Assembly: GCF_902364945.1 (NCBI RefSeq)
Contig: NZ_CABJFS010000003.1
Coordinates: forward strand, 62,001 to 126,000
From: Collinsella aerofaciens
GTDB taxonomy: Bacteria; Actinomycetota; Coriobacteriia; Coriobacteriales; Coriobacteriaceae
Direction of reading: 5' to 3'
DNA: 64,000 nucleotides
Part shown: positions 55,921-64,000 of the stretch, piece by piece
How the letters are laid out: every line of letters begins with the position of its first letter
Numbering within the stretch: position 1 is the first letter of the stretch
Position numbers and translations under genes: made by a program
Notes under the pieces: generated by a model
Database searches by the model: none
Told to the model about the DNA's origin: nothing
What the model saw: the letters and a program-made list of their open reading frames with translations, nothing else

Positions 55921-56040
55921 CTATATTCTAGTCGATAGCCTTTGTTTGTCTATGGGTCCAACAGCCATCAGGACGTCATTAACGTTTTTACGTCCGCCAG
56001 CCTCAGCGCAATATAGTTTCTCATCATGAGCGCAATGAAG
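55921..56040 (-). pseudogene. Abi_2 family C-terminal remnant
   Basis: The minus strand reads CAHDEKLYCAEAGGRKNVND, then VLMAVGP and a stop at 55921. It aligns with the NICAHDERLYCAVVRGAR region of the intact Abi gene 1 kb away. Only the end after the HEPN motif is left; a hairpin starts at 56041. Confidence 0.6.
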
Positions 56041-56072
56041 AGAGGCGGCCATCCAGCAGAACAGCCGCCTCT
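56041..56072. terminator. Terminator-like hairpin
   Basis: AGAGGCGGC and GCCGCCTCT arms with a 14-base loop, at the broken end of the Abi remnant. Confidence 0.55.
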
Positions 56073-56657
56073 CCGCAGGACGTAGGCCCGTAGGTTGACT
56101 ACGTCAATACCGCTCATTTACTCTATCGCCCGGGTTCCAAGGGGTCAATTCAATTTAAGAGAGCAGTCATTATCTTTCGCGAATCTGCATGAACGCAGCT
56201 GGCTATTATCATAATCTACCCGACGAGCAGGGCAATCCATTGGAAGCGTCTTTAGCATACGGGATGAGCATCTACGTCAACTGGCTCTTACCGATCTACT
56301 GCATGCACACAGTGTGAGAGAGCGACATCGTTGCCAGCACTGTCGTGATTACCGGGCGATTAATCGAGGAGCTCAGGTGCGCCGATGGCTGGATCGGCAT
56401 CGTGCGATATGGCTGCTTTGAGCGGTTTCTACATCGGAAGACAAGCACGCCGAACAGTACATACAAGAAAAAAAGGACAACACTCTCTTGTCGAAAGCGT
56501 CGCCCTTAAAGCTCCCTCAGAGTTTTTGTATGATTACTAGGTATGCTACACCATCTCGTAGAGATGTACAGCACCGAGAATCGCTATTCCTAGCAGAACA
56601 AACACCGTGGATGCGGCGGTCCAATTACCATCAGCGTTATTGAAGCTTTCTCTACAC
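56073..56657. other. Interval without a supported gene
   Basis: A 42-codon plus-strand frame begins at about 56187 (MNAAGYYHNLPDEQGNPLEA) and stops at about 56318; beyond it a second short open stretch has ITGRLIEEL. Neither has a ribosome site or a recognised family. They may be remnants of a deleted gene. Confidence 0.4.
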
Positions 56658-57557
56658 TTAGATGTTCATCTCTTTAAACACGCTGTATAAAACATCTTGT
56701 GCAATTAGCCCACGATAAGATACAACAAGCTCACCTAAATCATCGAGCATCGCTTTCGTCTCGTCGTCAGGCAGAACACGGCAGAGCAGGGAGTACATAT
56801 CGGAAAACCTTGCCCCTCTTACGACCGCACAATAGAGCCGCTCGTCATGCGCGCAAATATTCCTAAAGCCAGATAGAACTTGAATGACGCGAAGCAGCAT
56901 TACCGGCTCGAGCCTGTGATTTCTATTTGCGGTTTGGCTGACCAACTTGCAGGCAGCATTTTGCACGCCGCGTTTTTGAAGCTGATAGAAGTGTGAGATA
57001 TTGCCAAATGTCAGATCATTCTGAAGAACCCACAAGGGCACTGCACCGCATTTATTCAAATAATGCCTCACAAATGGGCGCATACGCTGCTCGTTTGATA
57101 CCTTATCATTCAGCAGTTTTAGCAGTTCAGCAAGATTCTTCGAGTGCTGGTAACCCTTATTGCCTCGAAACGCCTTAGGCACGAGCAAATCACTAGACGC
57201 AACATAATTAGAACGATCCAGGTAGGCATCTGCAGCACGGTATTCATTGCAAAACGAATATACAACGGCGTTCTTAAGTACGGCCTCTGCTCTTGCAAGA
57301 TAGGAAAATGTAAGTTGTCTAAGTTCTCTATCGAACAAAAAGAGATCGTAGATGTTCTTGAATGAAGTGCCCTCTCTAAAAACATCATCTAACGAGGACT
57401 GCGCAGCATTTTTATCAAGAAAAGGGCCTTTGTAGCCGTTTATAACTGCGTAATAGCTTTCACGTCTCAGGCAATCTACCGTGGTTGCATCAGTCGCCAC
57501 CCCACGGCTCTCTAGGAGTTCAATTAGTGGAGCGAAAGTCTTAAACTCTTTTGCCAA
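56658..57557 (-). CDS. Abi_2 (AbiD/AbiF-type) abortive infection protein with HEPN motif
   Basis: A 299-residue protein of the Abi_2 family, whose members stop phage infection or act as toxins of type IV-like systems. It shows the family order: LESRGVA, YYAVINGYKGPFLD, LFLFDRELRQLTFSYLARAE, VPLWVLQNDLTFGNISHFY, and the HEPN nuclease motif FRNICAHDERLY (R-x4-H) near 235. The start is TTG 57557, after AGGAG. It is a single-gene unit in the defence island, with a fragment of a second copy downstream. Confidence 0.82.
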   Translation of the reverse strand: MAKEFKTFAPLIELLESRGVATDATTVDCLRRESYYAVINGYKGPFLDKNAAQSSLDDVFREGTSFKNIYDLFLFDRELRQLTFSYLARAEAVLKNAVVYSFCNEYRAADAYLDRSNYVASSDLLVPKAFRGNKGYQHSKNLAELLKLLNDKVSNEQRMRPFVRHYLNKCGAVPLWVLQNDLTFGNISHFYQLQKRGVQNAACKLVSQTANRNHRLEPVMLLRVIQVLSGFRNICAHDERLYCAVVRGARFSDMYSLLCRVLPDDETKAMLDDLGELVVSYRGLIAQDVLYSVFKEMNI

Positions 57558-57869
57558 AACAAGCTCCTAAAATCAAAGGGCCGTTGCCGGAATACTCCGG
57601 ACAACGACCCTTCTTTGTCATCGCCTCACTTAGAGTCCACGACGACTGCATCACTACTGGTATAGTACCCTAAATTAATCGCTAATGCGGTGCATACAGG
57701 AATTACATTCTATGTTCGGTTAAATCGTTCATGAATCAACCATTGACCGGGGCCAGAACGCCGAGCTAGCGGCAACTGCTAAGATTCATACAGAGCCGCC
57801 TCCTCGTTAACATGTGACAGAATTTTTCGAGCGTAAGCGACTATCTAGTCAAACATAAGACTCCGCAAC
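57558..57869. other. Spacer with a hairpin, no gene
   Basis: Contains a hairpin of CGTTGCCGG...CCGGACAACG type at about 57581-57608 that may end the DUF4238 transcript. Nothing else is recognised. Confidence 0.4.
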
Positions 57870-58769
57870 CTAAAACCCGGGCTGATATTGCCCAATTAGT
57901 CGTTCTAAGTAAAGGCGATCTTTTGCAATCAGAAACTCCCACAACCCGTCACCGTTCATCAGAATACGATTAAATGAATCGACTTCAATGGAAGACATAC
58001 GAGTAGTAGAGACACAACGTTCCTCTTCCAGTCTTTGTCTAAATACGACTGCGTACCGAGGGCTCAACGGGAAGTAAACGCCGCAAGGATTTTCATCACT
58101 CTCGTCCTTCCACTCAGCATGCACAGGAAGTGACGAGGTTATAAACTCAGAGCCTTCTGGCGCTATATAAAACAGGCAATCCATGTCGAGCAATAAGACA
58201 AGTAAATCATACATTGGCGCGCCTTTATCGAACCTGAACAGCGCTGTATCCAGACAAGCAAGCTCGACAATGGCTTCAAATTCATTCCTGTAGCCAGCCA
58301 AATCCATTTGAGAAATGTCTTTGTCAGAGAAAAAGGCGCTCGACAACAATTCGACGGAGTGAGCGCCGACGTCACCCCTCACCTTGCTCAACCATTTAGG
58401 GTGCCTCGCAATAAGCGATGCAAGCAAAAATGCCAGTCGAGAAATCAGCGCAACGCACTCTTCACCTTTTGGCAGTTTTCCGGAATCAAGGCAACTGAGC
58501 AACAATCGGTAGGTAGGTGCAAGACTGTTCTCGATTTTCCCAAGAGTATCTTCGATGGCGCCCTTCTCGATGAATCCATCATTGCCCTGGGACACACGTC
58601 GTTTGACCTCATAGAGGTATTTTTCTGCACAAACATTTTCGGGCTTTGATCGGAAAGCGGGCTTCAATCCGCCAGCATCGCGCCTCACAACACTAAGGTA
58701 GCCCAAGTCATCGGTAAACGATTTGAGATAAAAACGCGGCACGTAGTGCTGATTCTTAACCCCAGGCAC
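57870..58769 (-). CDS. DUF4238 family protein
   Basis: A 299-residue protein that opens KNQHYVPRFYLKSFTD, the signature of DUF4238, a family without a known biochemical role but frequent in defence islands. A conserved LPVHAEW and PLSPRYAVVF block appears in the second half, as usual. Start GTG 58769 with GGAGGTG ahead. It lies 29 bases after the ABC ATPase remnant on the same strand, so it may belong to the same operon as the ABC-3C-like genes. Confidence 0.8.
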   Translation of the reverse strand: MPGVKNQHYVPRFYLKSFTDDLGYLSVVRRDAGGLKPAFRSKPENVCAEKYLYEVKRRVSQGNDGFIEKGAIEDTLGKIENSLAPTYRLLLSCLDSGKLPKGEECVALISRLAFLLASLIARHPKWLSKVRGDVGAHSVELLSSAFFSDKDISQMDLAGYRNEFEAIVELACLDTALFRFDKGAPMYDLLVLLLDMDCLFYIAPEGSEFITSSLPVHAEWKDESDENPCGVYFPLSPRYAVVFRQRLEEERCVSTTRMSSIEVDSFNRILMNGDGLWEFLIAKDRLYLERLIGQYQPGF

Positions 58770-58798
58770 ATTTACACCTCCACCAAAATCAGATTGCT

Positions 58799-60518
58799 TT
58801 AGCCTGCTACATAAAAGGGGTTGAAACCAGTACGGAAGTCTGAAACAAGAGAAATATACTTATCAGGAACGATTCCCAAGGCATCAGGATCTTCCGTTTC
58901 AAACAGAAATGATTGGACATCAACTTTATCCACAAGTGAATAAAACTTCGAAATGATTGTTCCTATCGCCCCACGGCTTTCCTTATCAAATGGCGACGAA
59001 ACATGGTCAAATACAAGCAAGGGGCAAGTGGAATGTTACGCTTTGGAAGCAAGTAATGCATGAATGCAAAGTAACCGCAGATCTGCATCAACGAGTGACG
59101 AGCACGACTTCCAGTAAACAAATCAACGCTATCGTCCCTTTCGGAAAAGGTGGGCTGAAGCCCCACTCCTTCCTTTTGAAACTTGATATGAAAATCAAGT
59201 TGCTTAAAATCAGATTCAACAAAGGAGGACACCTGAGAAGCCGAGTGATACAAATCGGTTACGGTATCAGAAATGGAATTAATAGAAGCATTGTCATCAG
59301 AATGCTTAAGTTTAAGCAGCTCCCGTTTTAGACGAGAAATATCCGTTTTTACATCTTCAAGATCATCAGGCTTGCAGAGCGCCGAATACCGGGATAAATA
59401 CTCATTTGCCACCAAAACAGCCTTGCTTTTTTCATTAAAGTCTAATGGATTAAACACCACGTTTGCAGCTGTTAACTTGGCTTCAAGTTGAGCCAGCCTG
59501 CTCTCTTTGCGAGCAAGTAATTCCTGTTGAAATCAAGGTCTTTTCGGGGTATCGCCGTTTCAATTTCACCAAGTAAATTGCAAGTTTGACCCAAAAGATC
59601 TGCTCTAGAACCATCGTCAGCAATCAGCGAGTTCAACCTGTCCAGAAGGCGATACCGTTTCTCATCCTGAGCCTTTGTCCCCTTAAGCTCGCGAATCATT
59701 TGTTTCTGAGCCTTGATATCGTTTCTTAGCTGATCTGCCTCAACAACATCGTTTGCCATCAAGCTAGAAGAAGAATTAAGTTCAATGGAAACAGCAGCCG
59801 TCTCAATTAATTCAGATACGACAGCAACATTCCTGCCATCGAAACGTTCGACGATTCCGAGCTTGGCCAGCTCTTGATTAACTGCTTCTAAATAGTGATT
59901 GAAAAAGTCACGTTGAGATTCTAGCTCGCGAGCTCGCTTGCTAAGTTCCGCTATCCTGCGCTGAAGGAACACGATTCGATCTGGGTTGGTGCTAAACAGA
60001 TAATCAAATAAGGGTCTCTGCTTAACCCGATATTTAGTTTCGAGAAGCTTGCTGAAGAAGCCATTAATTCGGCCGACCGTCACTTCATTAAGAAAACAAA
60101 ATAAGGTAAAAGTCCTATATGTCAGCTCTTGGCCGACATATTCAGAGAGGTTGGTAGGGTCATCCGCCGATTCCAGAAACAACGTATTGAGGTAATTTCT
60201 ATATTCCGCGAGATCAGATACCTTGTAAGGTATTCCATCTATTACTAGTCCAAACTCATCGCCAGCCAAATCGCGATACAAGGAAAAACCATGGCCATTT
60301 AAAGAGATCTGCATCTTGGCCGCCTGTAACGACCCCTTGAACCAAGGCGACTCGGATAGCTTCTTCTTCTCAGCCCCGAGCATATAGTCGAGAAAATTGT
60401 AAAATTCGGTTTTTCCAGAGCTATTAGGACCCTGAATGTAATTAACGCCGCTCGAAAAGGAGTATCTAAACGACTCCCCAGAACAAGAGATTAGTTCCAA
60501 GCACTCAATGCTAAACAT
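58799..60518 (-). pseudogene. ABC-type/SMC-like ATPase of an ABC-3C-like system, two apparent frameshifts
   Basis: The first 348 codons hold Walker A GPNSSGKTEF (about 31-40) and a coiled coil. Near 59517 one base appears missing at TTT, and the frame continues as QQELLARKESRLAQLEAKLT and NPLDFNEKSKAV with a GSRARHSLMQICGY signature. Near 59015 a base appears missing at CCCC, and the frame continues as LLVFDHVSSPFD (Walker B) to the stop at 58799. Corrected, it would be one ATPase of about 570 residues. Both lesions are at homopolymers, so sequencing error is possible. The start overlaps the middle gene by eight bases. Confidence 0.75.
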
Positions 60519-60957
60519 TACGAATCATCTCCGACAGAACATATTTATCGTCCAGGGAAGCAACTTCACTTATCAATTTTGGAATAAACGAATTGTTAAC
60601 TCTGCAGCCCTGTGCTCGTCCTTCGTTACTGAGGCAGACGAAAGCATCTTCAATAGCAATAAAACCGCCTTCAGCGGCTATCTCAATGGCTTCAACTGAG
60701 TATTGAAGTTCATATAAGAACGACTCATAACCACCAGAAACCGCGCAGGTAGCTCTCTCGACTAGATTCTTTAAATGCCTGCCGTTCAACAGCCCGCTCC
60801 CATGAGATTCGATTGATTTCGACAAGAACATTAAAACCAACAATTTAGTAACGCTCATGCTGTCAGCGCAAGAAAGAATGGCAAGCAAATAGTCAAGATA
60901 AATACTGACCACTATTGCTCTTTGGCGAAGAAAAAGATCCTTTGAATAGCTAGTCAT
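60511..60957 (-). CDS. Middle component-like protein of an ABC-3C-like system
   Basis: A 148-residue mostly helical protein starting MTSYSKDLFLRQRAIVVSIY. No catalytic motif is visible. Size, helical content and position between the nuclease-like gene and the ABC ATPase fit the middle component of ABC-three-component systems. Its ATG lies within the last codons of the upstream gene and its end overlaps the ATPase by eight bases, so the three are tightly coupled. Recognition is by context more than by motif. Confidence 0.55.
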   Translation of the reverse strand: MTSYSKDLFLRQRAIVVSIYLDYLLAILSCADSMSVTKLLVLMFLSKSIESHGSGLLNGRHLKNLVERATCAVSGGYESFLYELQYSVEAIEIAAEGGFIAIEDAFVCLSNEGRAQGCRVNNSFIPKLISEVASLDDKYVLSEMIRNV

Positions 60958-62062
60958 TGGTTTCGTCTTTCCATGAAATTTTTTTCTCAGTAGGTGTTTC
61001 TTCCCTCGTAAGCCAAATGCAAGATCCCCATTTTTCATGATCGTTATCCGCATAGCTATTTTGGCAGCGCTTAGTTTCTATTAGCCGTCGCATTGGATCG
61101 TCTTTGCCATCAAGCTTTAGCAGGTTACACGAATCGCAAAAGTTATTAAATGTAGCGCTTTCCAAACTAGCAACAGTGTCAGCCTGACACTTTGCAAGTC
61201 TCTCATAATTTATAGAGCGATAGTATTCACAGAAATACAGATGTTGCGTAATAAATGAAGCATCTTTCCGACAAGAGTGCAGTTGTCGATATTCACGCGA
61301 TGACTCCCTGGCCTCAAGCAAATCGTCATCAGCGGCAGCCATCCATGCTGAGTAATCTGGCTCAAATCGTTTTGAAGAAATTTTTGCGCATATCTACTCG
61401 CAAAGCTGCATAAATGACTCATAGTCGATTTTATAAGGAATTGCTTTTAGCATCGCTTCGGACACATTAAACTGAATCCTTCTCCTCAACTCAGCAACTC
61501 GCTCATCAAATAAATCAACGTTCGAAGTAAGGTGAAAAATACTTGAAAGATTATCCCTAATCTCGGAATTAATTGCATTCTCGTTAATGGCGTAAGCACT
61601 CGCCTTCTCTTTGACACAAGAAAAGAGTCTGACAATGTCGTCATCATCTAAAGAGGCCTTTAGCTTCGCGGCATTTGACCTACTGGACTTTTTAGCCCTT
61701 TCATCAAGACCCTCAATAAATTGATTGGCGGTAATGGCATCAAAATGTACGGAAAGGCTTTTATCATCCGAATAAAGAAGCCAAAAGGAAGAAATCGACT
61801 CGTGCTTGCTAACGGCAAGAATCCAGTTCGTATAAATTTGGACAACATCTCGTTTAGCAACATTGGTATTTTTTACCTGAATAAGCCGAGATTCACAAAG
61901 TCCAATCCGCCCGCTTAATTCATCAAGGCTGGTAGAAGCTGAGATGTCATCAAGATATTCATAGCTGGCAACTGTATTAGGGTTTAACTCTGTCACCTGC
62001 TTCAGAAACACTTTCATCTGGAAAGCAAAACCTGCTTGCGAGAGTATTCCTGATAGATCCAT
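60950..62062 (-). CDS. Restriction-nuclease-like effector of an ABC-3C-like system, with an in-frame TAG
   Basis: The N-terminal part resembles DUF4297/Cap4-type restriction-fold nucleases: ILSQAGFAFQMKVFL, then YLDDIS and LIQVKNTNVAKRDV with a D...QxK pattern near residues 45-70. The frame stops at TAG 61394-61396, then continues in the same frame without interruption to 60950, with a C-terminal part holding several Cys (CEYYRS, NNFCDSCNLL). Either this is one gene of about 370 codons with a nonsense mutation, or a 222-residue protein followed by a second short gene. ATG 62062 is used. Confidence 0.6.
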
Positions 62063-62378
62063 ATCACACCGCCATAAAGTCACTAATTAAAACAATTCTA
62101 CTCCACCGTAGTCATTTAACTCGCATGACGGAGGGGCTAAGGCAATTTAAGTCCATCAAACTATGTCACATGATTCACTATTTAATTGCAGCCAAAATGA
62201 AATCGGTTGATATGTACAGTTCGCAGTACGTACCACGCCGATTAACCCCTTTCGGAACATGCAGCAATCGAAGGTGGCTGGGTCTTTCCCAGCTTCAAGT
62301 CACCGCTCATCTTCAAGACACCGTGCCCTTAGGTATAATTGATAGAACAGACGTACGAATCAAATGGATTGGAACGCC
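62063..62378. other. Divergent intergenic region between defence units
   Basis: Separates the minus-strand ABC-3C-like operon from the plus-strand two-gene unit, so it should hold promoters for both. GTCACCGCTCATCT-like and GGCTGGGTCTTTCCCAGC (a short hairpin at about 62277-62294) are the only structures noticed. Confidence 0.4.
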
Positions 62379-63236
62379 ATGTCAAATGAAGCCGAAATCA
62401 AAGACCTCTTTACGGTTTACTACATGAACCATTCCAAGGTTTATGAGATGCGCATGCTGCTAAACAACAAGATTTGGAAAGAGGCCACAAGCGAAGAAGA
62501 TAAGGCCGCTTCAGGCAATGCCGAGCTCCATGTAAAAGGAGAAGGAAAGGTCCCGCTCTTTTCGAAGTTTTCTGGGGACGTGGACGCAAACCTGGGACAC
62601 GAGAAACGAACAAAGCTGATAGATACGCTCGAGTACATCAACACCAAGAGCCGAATGCTTGCTGAAATCAAGGGATACTGCCTTAGATTTGACGAAAATG
62701 AGCGTAAAGAGGGCGACCTCGTCTACATCGATAATGTAAGCCTCTCACTGCTCAACGAGGACGAAGTGCGCACCCTCATTACGATCATGTCGGGAACGTT
62801 CGATGGGATTACAATCCCGGAGGCCGGCGGCCTCGATGTGGGACACCTATTCCAGTCCTTCATTAAGTCGGGCACGTCATTCAAACTCATCGGGAAAATC
62901 GAGGGCGCTAATAGCGTTATTAGCAGCAACATTATCGTGAAAATCCCCATCGATGGAACGAATCTTTTTGAAAGCGGTTACTCAGTCGATGACCTCCTTA
63001 TCGGCAAGGTCGGCATCATCGGAATTTGTAAAGGGAAAGTTCGTCCAGCGGACCTTCGTAGCTCGTACGAATTTTTTCAAACAAAGGGCAAGACAGCTGA
63101 ACCAGTGAACGACGGCTTCATAGACGGATCAGCCAAAGTACGTGCAGGCGATTCGATCAAAGAAGAAGAGGCGACCGAAGCTATCTATATCGATGTCATC
63201 GCCATCATTCAGGCGGTCAATAAAAAGAGCGAATAA
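62379..63236 (+). CDS. Unrecognised protein of a two-gene unit with an AAA+ ATPase (DUF6414-like?)
   Basis: A 285-residue soluble protein starting MSNEAEIKDLFTVYYMNHSK. No catalytic motif is seen. The segment YYMNHSKVYEMRMLLN and the split domain around DNVSLSLLNEDEV vaguely recall DUF6414 proteins, but this is weak. ATG 62379 is preferred to ATG 62364. It ends three bases before the ATPase start, so the two are cotranscribed and probably act together, perhaps as client or sensor and motor. Confidence 0.55.
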   Translation: MSNEAEIKDLFTVYYMNHSKVYEMRMLLNNKIWKEATSEEDKAASGNAELHVKGEGKVPLFSKFSGDVDANLGHEKRTKLIDTLEYINTKSRMLAEIKGYCLRFDENERKEGDLVYIDNVSLSLLNEDEVRTLITIMSGTFDGITIPEAGGLDVGHLFQSFIKSGTSFKLIGKIEGANSVISSNIIVKIPIDGTNLFESGYSVDDLLIGKVGIIGICKGKVRPADLRSSYEFFQTKGKTAEPVNDGFIDGSAKVRAGDSIKEEEATEAIYIDVIAIIQAVNKKSE

Positions 63237-63239
63237 GAC

Positions 63240-64000
63240 ATGCTAAACTTAACTACATACAGGAGAGACCAGTTCGCCCGTCTAAAGGACAGGCTTAAAA
63301 ACGAAGGATACGACTATACCTCAGCGTTATCACTTACCAGCACTGCAGAAATTGCACAGCAAGCTGGAGAGCGTAGTATGGCAGTCGATATCTCGTCGCT
63401 TATATCCCTGCCCGATTCTTCCGGCGGCAAAGCAGGCATAGTCGCAACATTTGAAGCCCTTCTCTATCAAATGCCCAAAAGCACTGTGTTTGTCGCCGAC
63501 GAAACGGCGGCAAACAAATACGCCTACGAGATGCGCACTATATTTGACGCCGTACAGCCTTGTGATATCGAGAATAATAGTGAGGACCAAGCCGTGCTCT
63601 GTGAAGAGAAGCCGAAGCGTCTGATAGACCTTGACGACTCAGAGGCAAAAGAATTGCTCGACCAGTTCGCATGCGACCTCATCGGACAGGAACTATTCAA
63701 AGGTGAATTCCGCAAACAGGTCGAGATATTCAGGCTGTTTAACAGTATCGGCGAGCAGCCGATTCTCTCCCTATTCCTGATCGGACCCTCCGGTGTGGGC
63801 AAGACCGAGACCGCAAGGATTCTCAGTAAACTTCTCGCCCCGGGAGAACCACTACCTAAGGTCAACTTTGGCAACTACAGCAGCAAGGACTCGCTCAATT
63901 CGCTCATCGGCAGCCCGCGTGGCTATATGGGCAGCGAAGAAGGTGAGCTCACAATGAAGATAGAGCGAAGCAACTCAGGCGTTATCCTCATCGACGAGTT
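63240..64000 (+). CDS. ClpA/B-type AAA+ ATPase (partial, C-terminus outside window)
   Basis: The first 253 codons of an AAA+ protein. After an N-terminal part of about 140 residues come a helix with CDLIGQELFKGEFR, Walker A IGPSGVGKTETA (about residues 182-192), a ClpA/B-like NFGNYSSKDSLNSLIGSPRG with GYMG pore-adjacent pattern, and Walker B GVILIDEF at the window edge. This is the AAA_2 (Clp C-terminal) class. The Clp N-domain and first ATPase domain are absent. A defence role is inferred only from the neighbourhood. Confidence 0.75.
   Translation, partial: MLNLTTYRRDQFARLKDRLKNEGYDYTSALSLTSTAEIAQQAGERSMAVDISSLISLPDSSGGKAGIVATFEALLYQMPKSTVFVADETAANKYAYEMRTIFDAVQPCDIENNSEDQAVLCEEKPKRLIDLDDSEAKELLDQFACDLIGQELFKGEFRKQVEIFRLFNSIGEQPILSLFLIGPSGVGKTETARILSKLLAPGEPLPKVNFGNYSSKDSLNSLIGSPRGYMGSEEGELTMKIERSNSGVILIDE

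Noticed and set aside
56187..56318. 42-codon plus-strand small protein
   Set aside because: No ribosome site and no recognised family; kept only as a note in the interval entry.

Overview
The window is a chromosomal stretch from a GC-rich member of the Coriobacteriia, most probably Collinsella or a close relative. This rests on codon use, on actinobacterial gene order (coaD, a SepIVA-like gene, a DUF177 gene, rpmF, plsX, acpP, rnc, smc, ftsY, ffh on one strand), on a T-box ahead of ileS and on many short intergenic repeats. No rRNA genes and no CRISPR array are visible. Two identical tRNA-Asn genes are present.

Layout. 1-9.9 kb: rarA (partial), dgt, a minimal prepilin peptidase, a membrane glycosyltransferase, an RluD-type pseudouridine synthase, lspA, ileS with its T-box leader, and an iron-containing alcohol dehydrogenase. 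9.9-11.5 kb: a scar of foreign DNA with an AT-rich peptidase S51 gene, an IS3 transposase tail and the C-terminus of a large serine recombinase. 11.5-19.4 kb: DUF523, ftsH, a corrinoid adenosyltransferase with no ordinary start codon, a MATE exporter, an rRNA methyltransferase, folA-thyA, and a fused DUF134/NifX metal protein behind palindromic operators. 19.4-34.4 kb: ffh-ftsY-smc-rnc-acpP-plsX-rpmF-DUF177-SepIVA-like, then coaD-rsmD-recG-fakA-asp23. 34.5-46.6 kb: tRNA-Asn x2, then the macromolecular-synthesis operon read leftward as rimP-nusA-infB-rbfA-nrnA-truB-ribF-dnaG-rpoD, with a promoter and a terminator-like hairpin in its leader. 46.7-53.7 kb: leuS, guaB, a ModE-like regulator, a PLP-fold protein without its Schiff-base lysine, and a broken epimerase.

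53.8-64 kb is a lower-GC defence island. It carries a candidate toxin-antitoxin-chaperone (TAC) module with a 32-bp perfect palindrome over its promoter. Beyond it lie an Abi_2 (HEPN) gene and the tail of a second one, a DUF4238 gene, a three-gene locus resembling the ABC-three-component (ABC-3C) conflict systems, and the start of a two-gene unit with an unrecognised protein and a ClpA/B-type AAA+ ATPase that runs off the end. The ABC-3C locus is interrupted by one in-frame stop and two apparent frameshifts at homopolymers.

The TAC module and the neighbouring ABC-3C/DUF4238 cluster are the best candidates for a little-described system. All family calls come from reading motifs; no database search was run.
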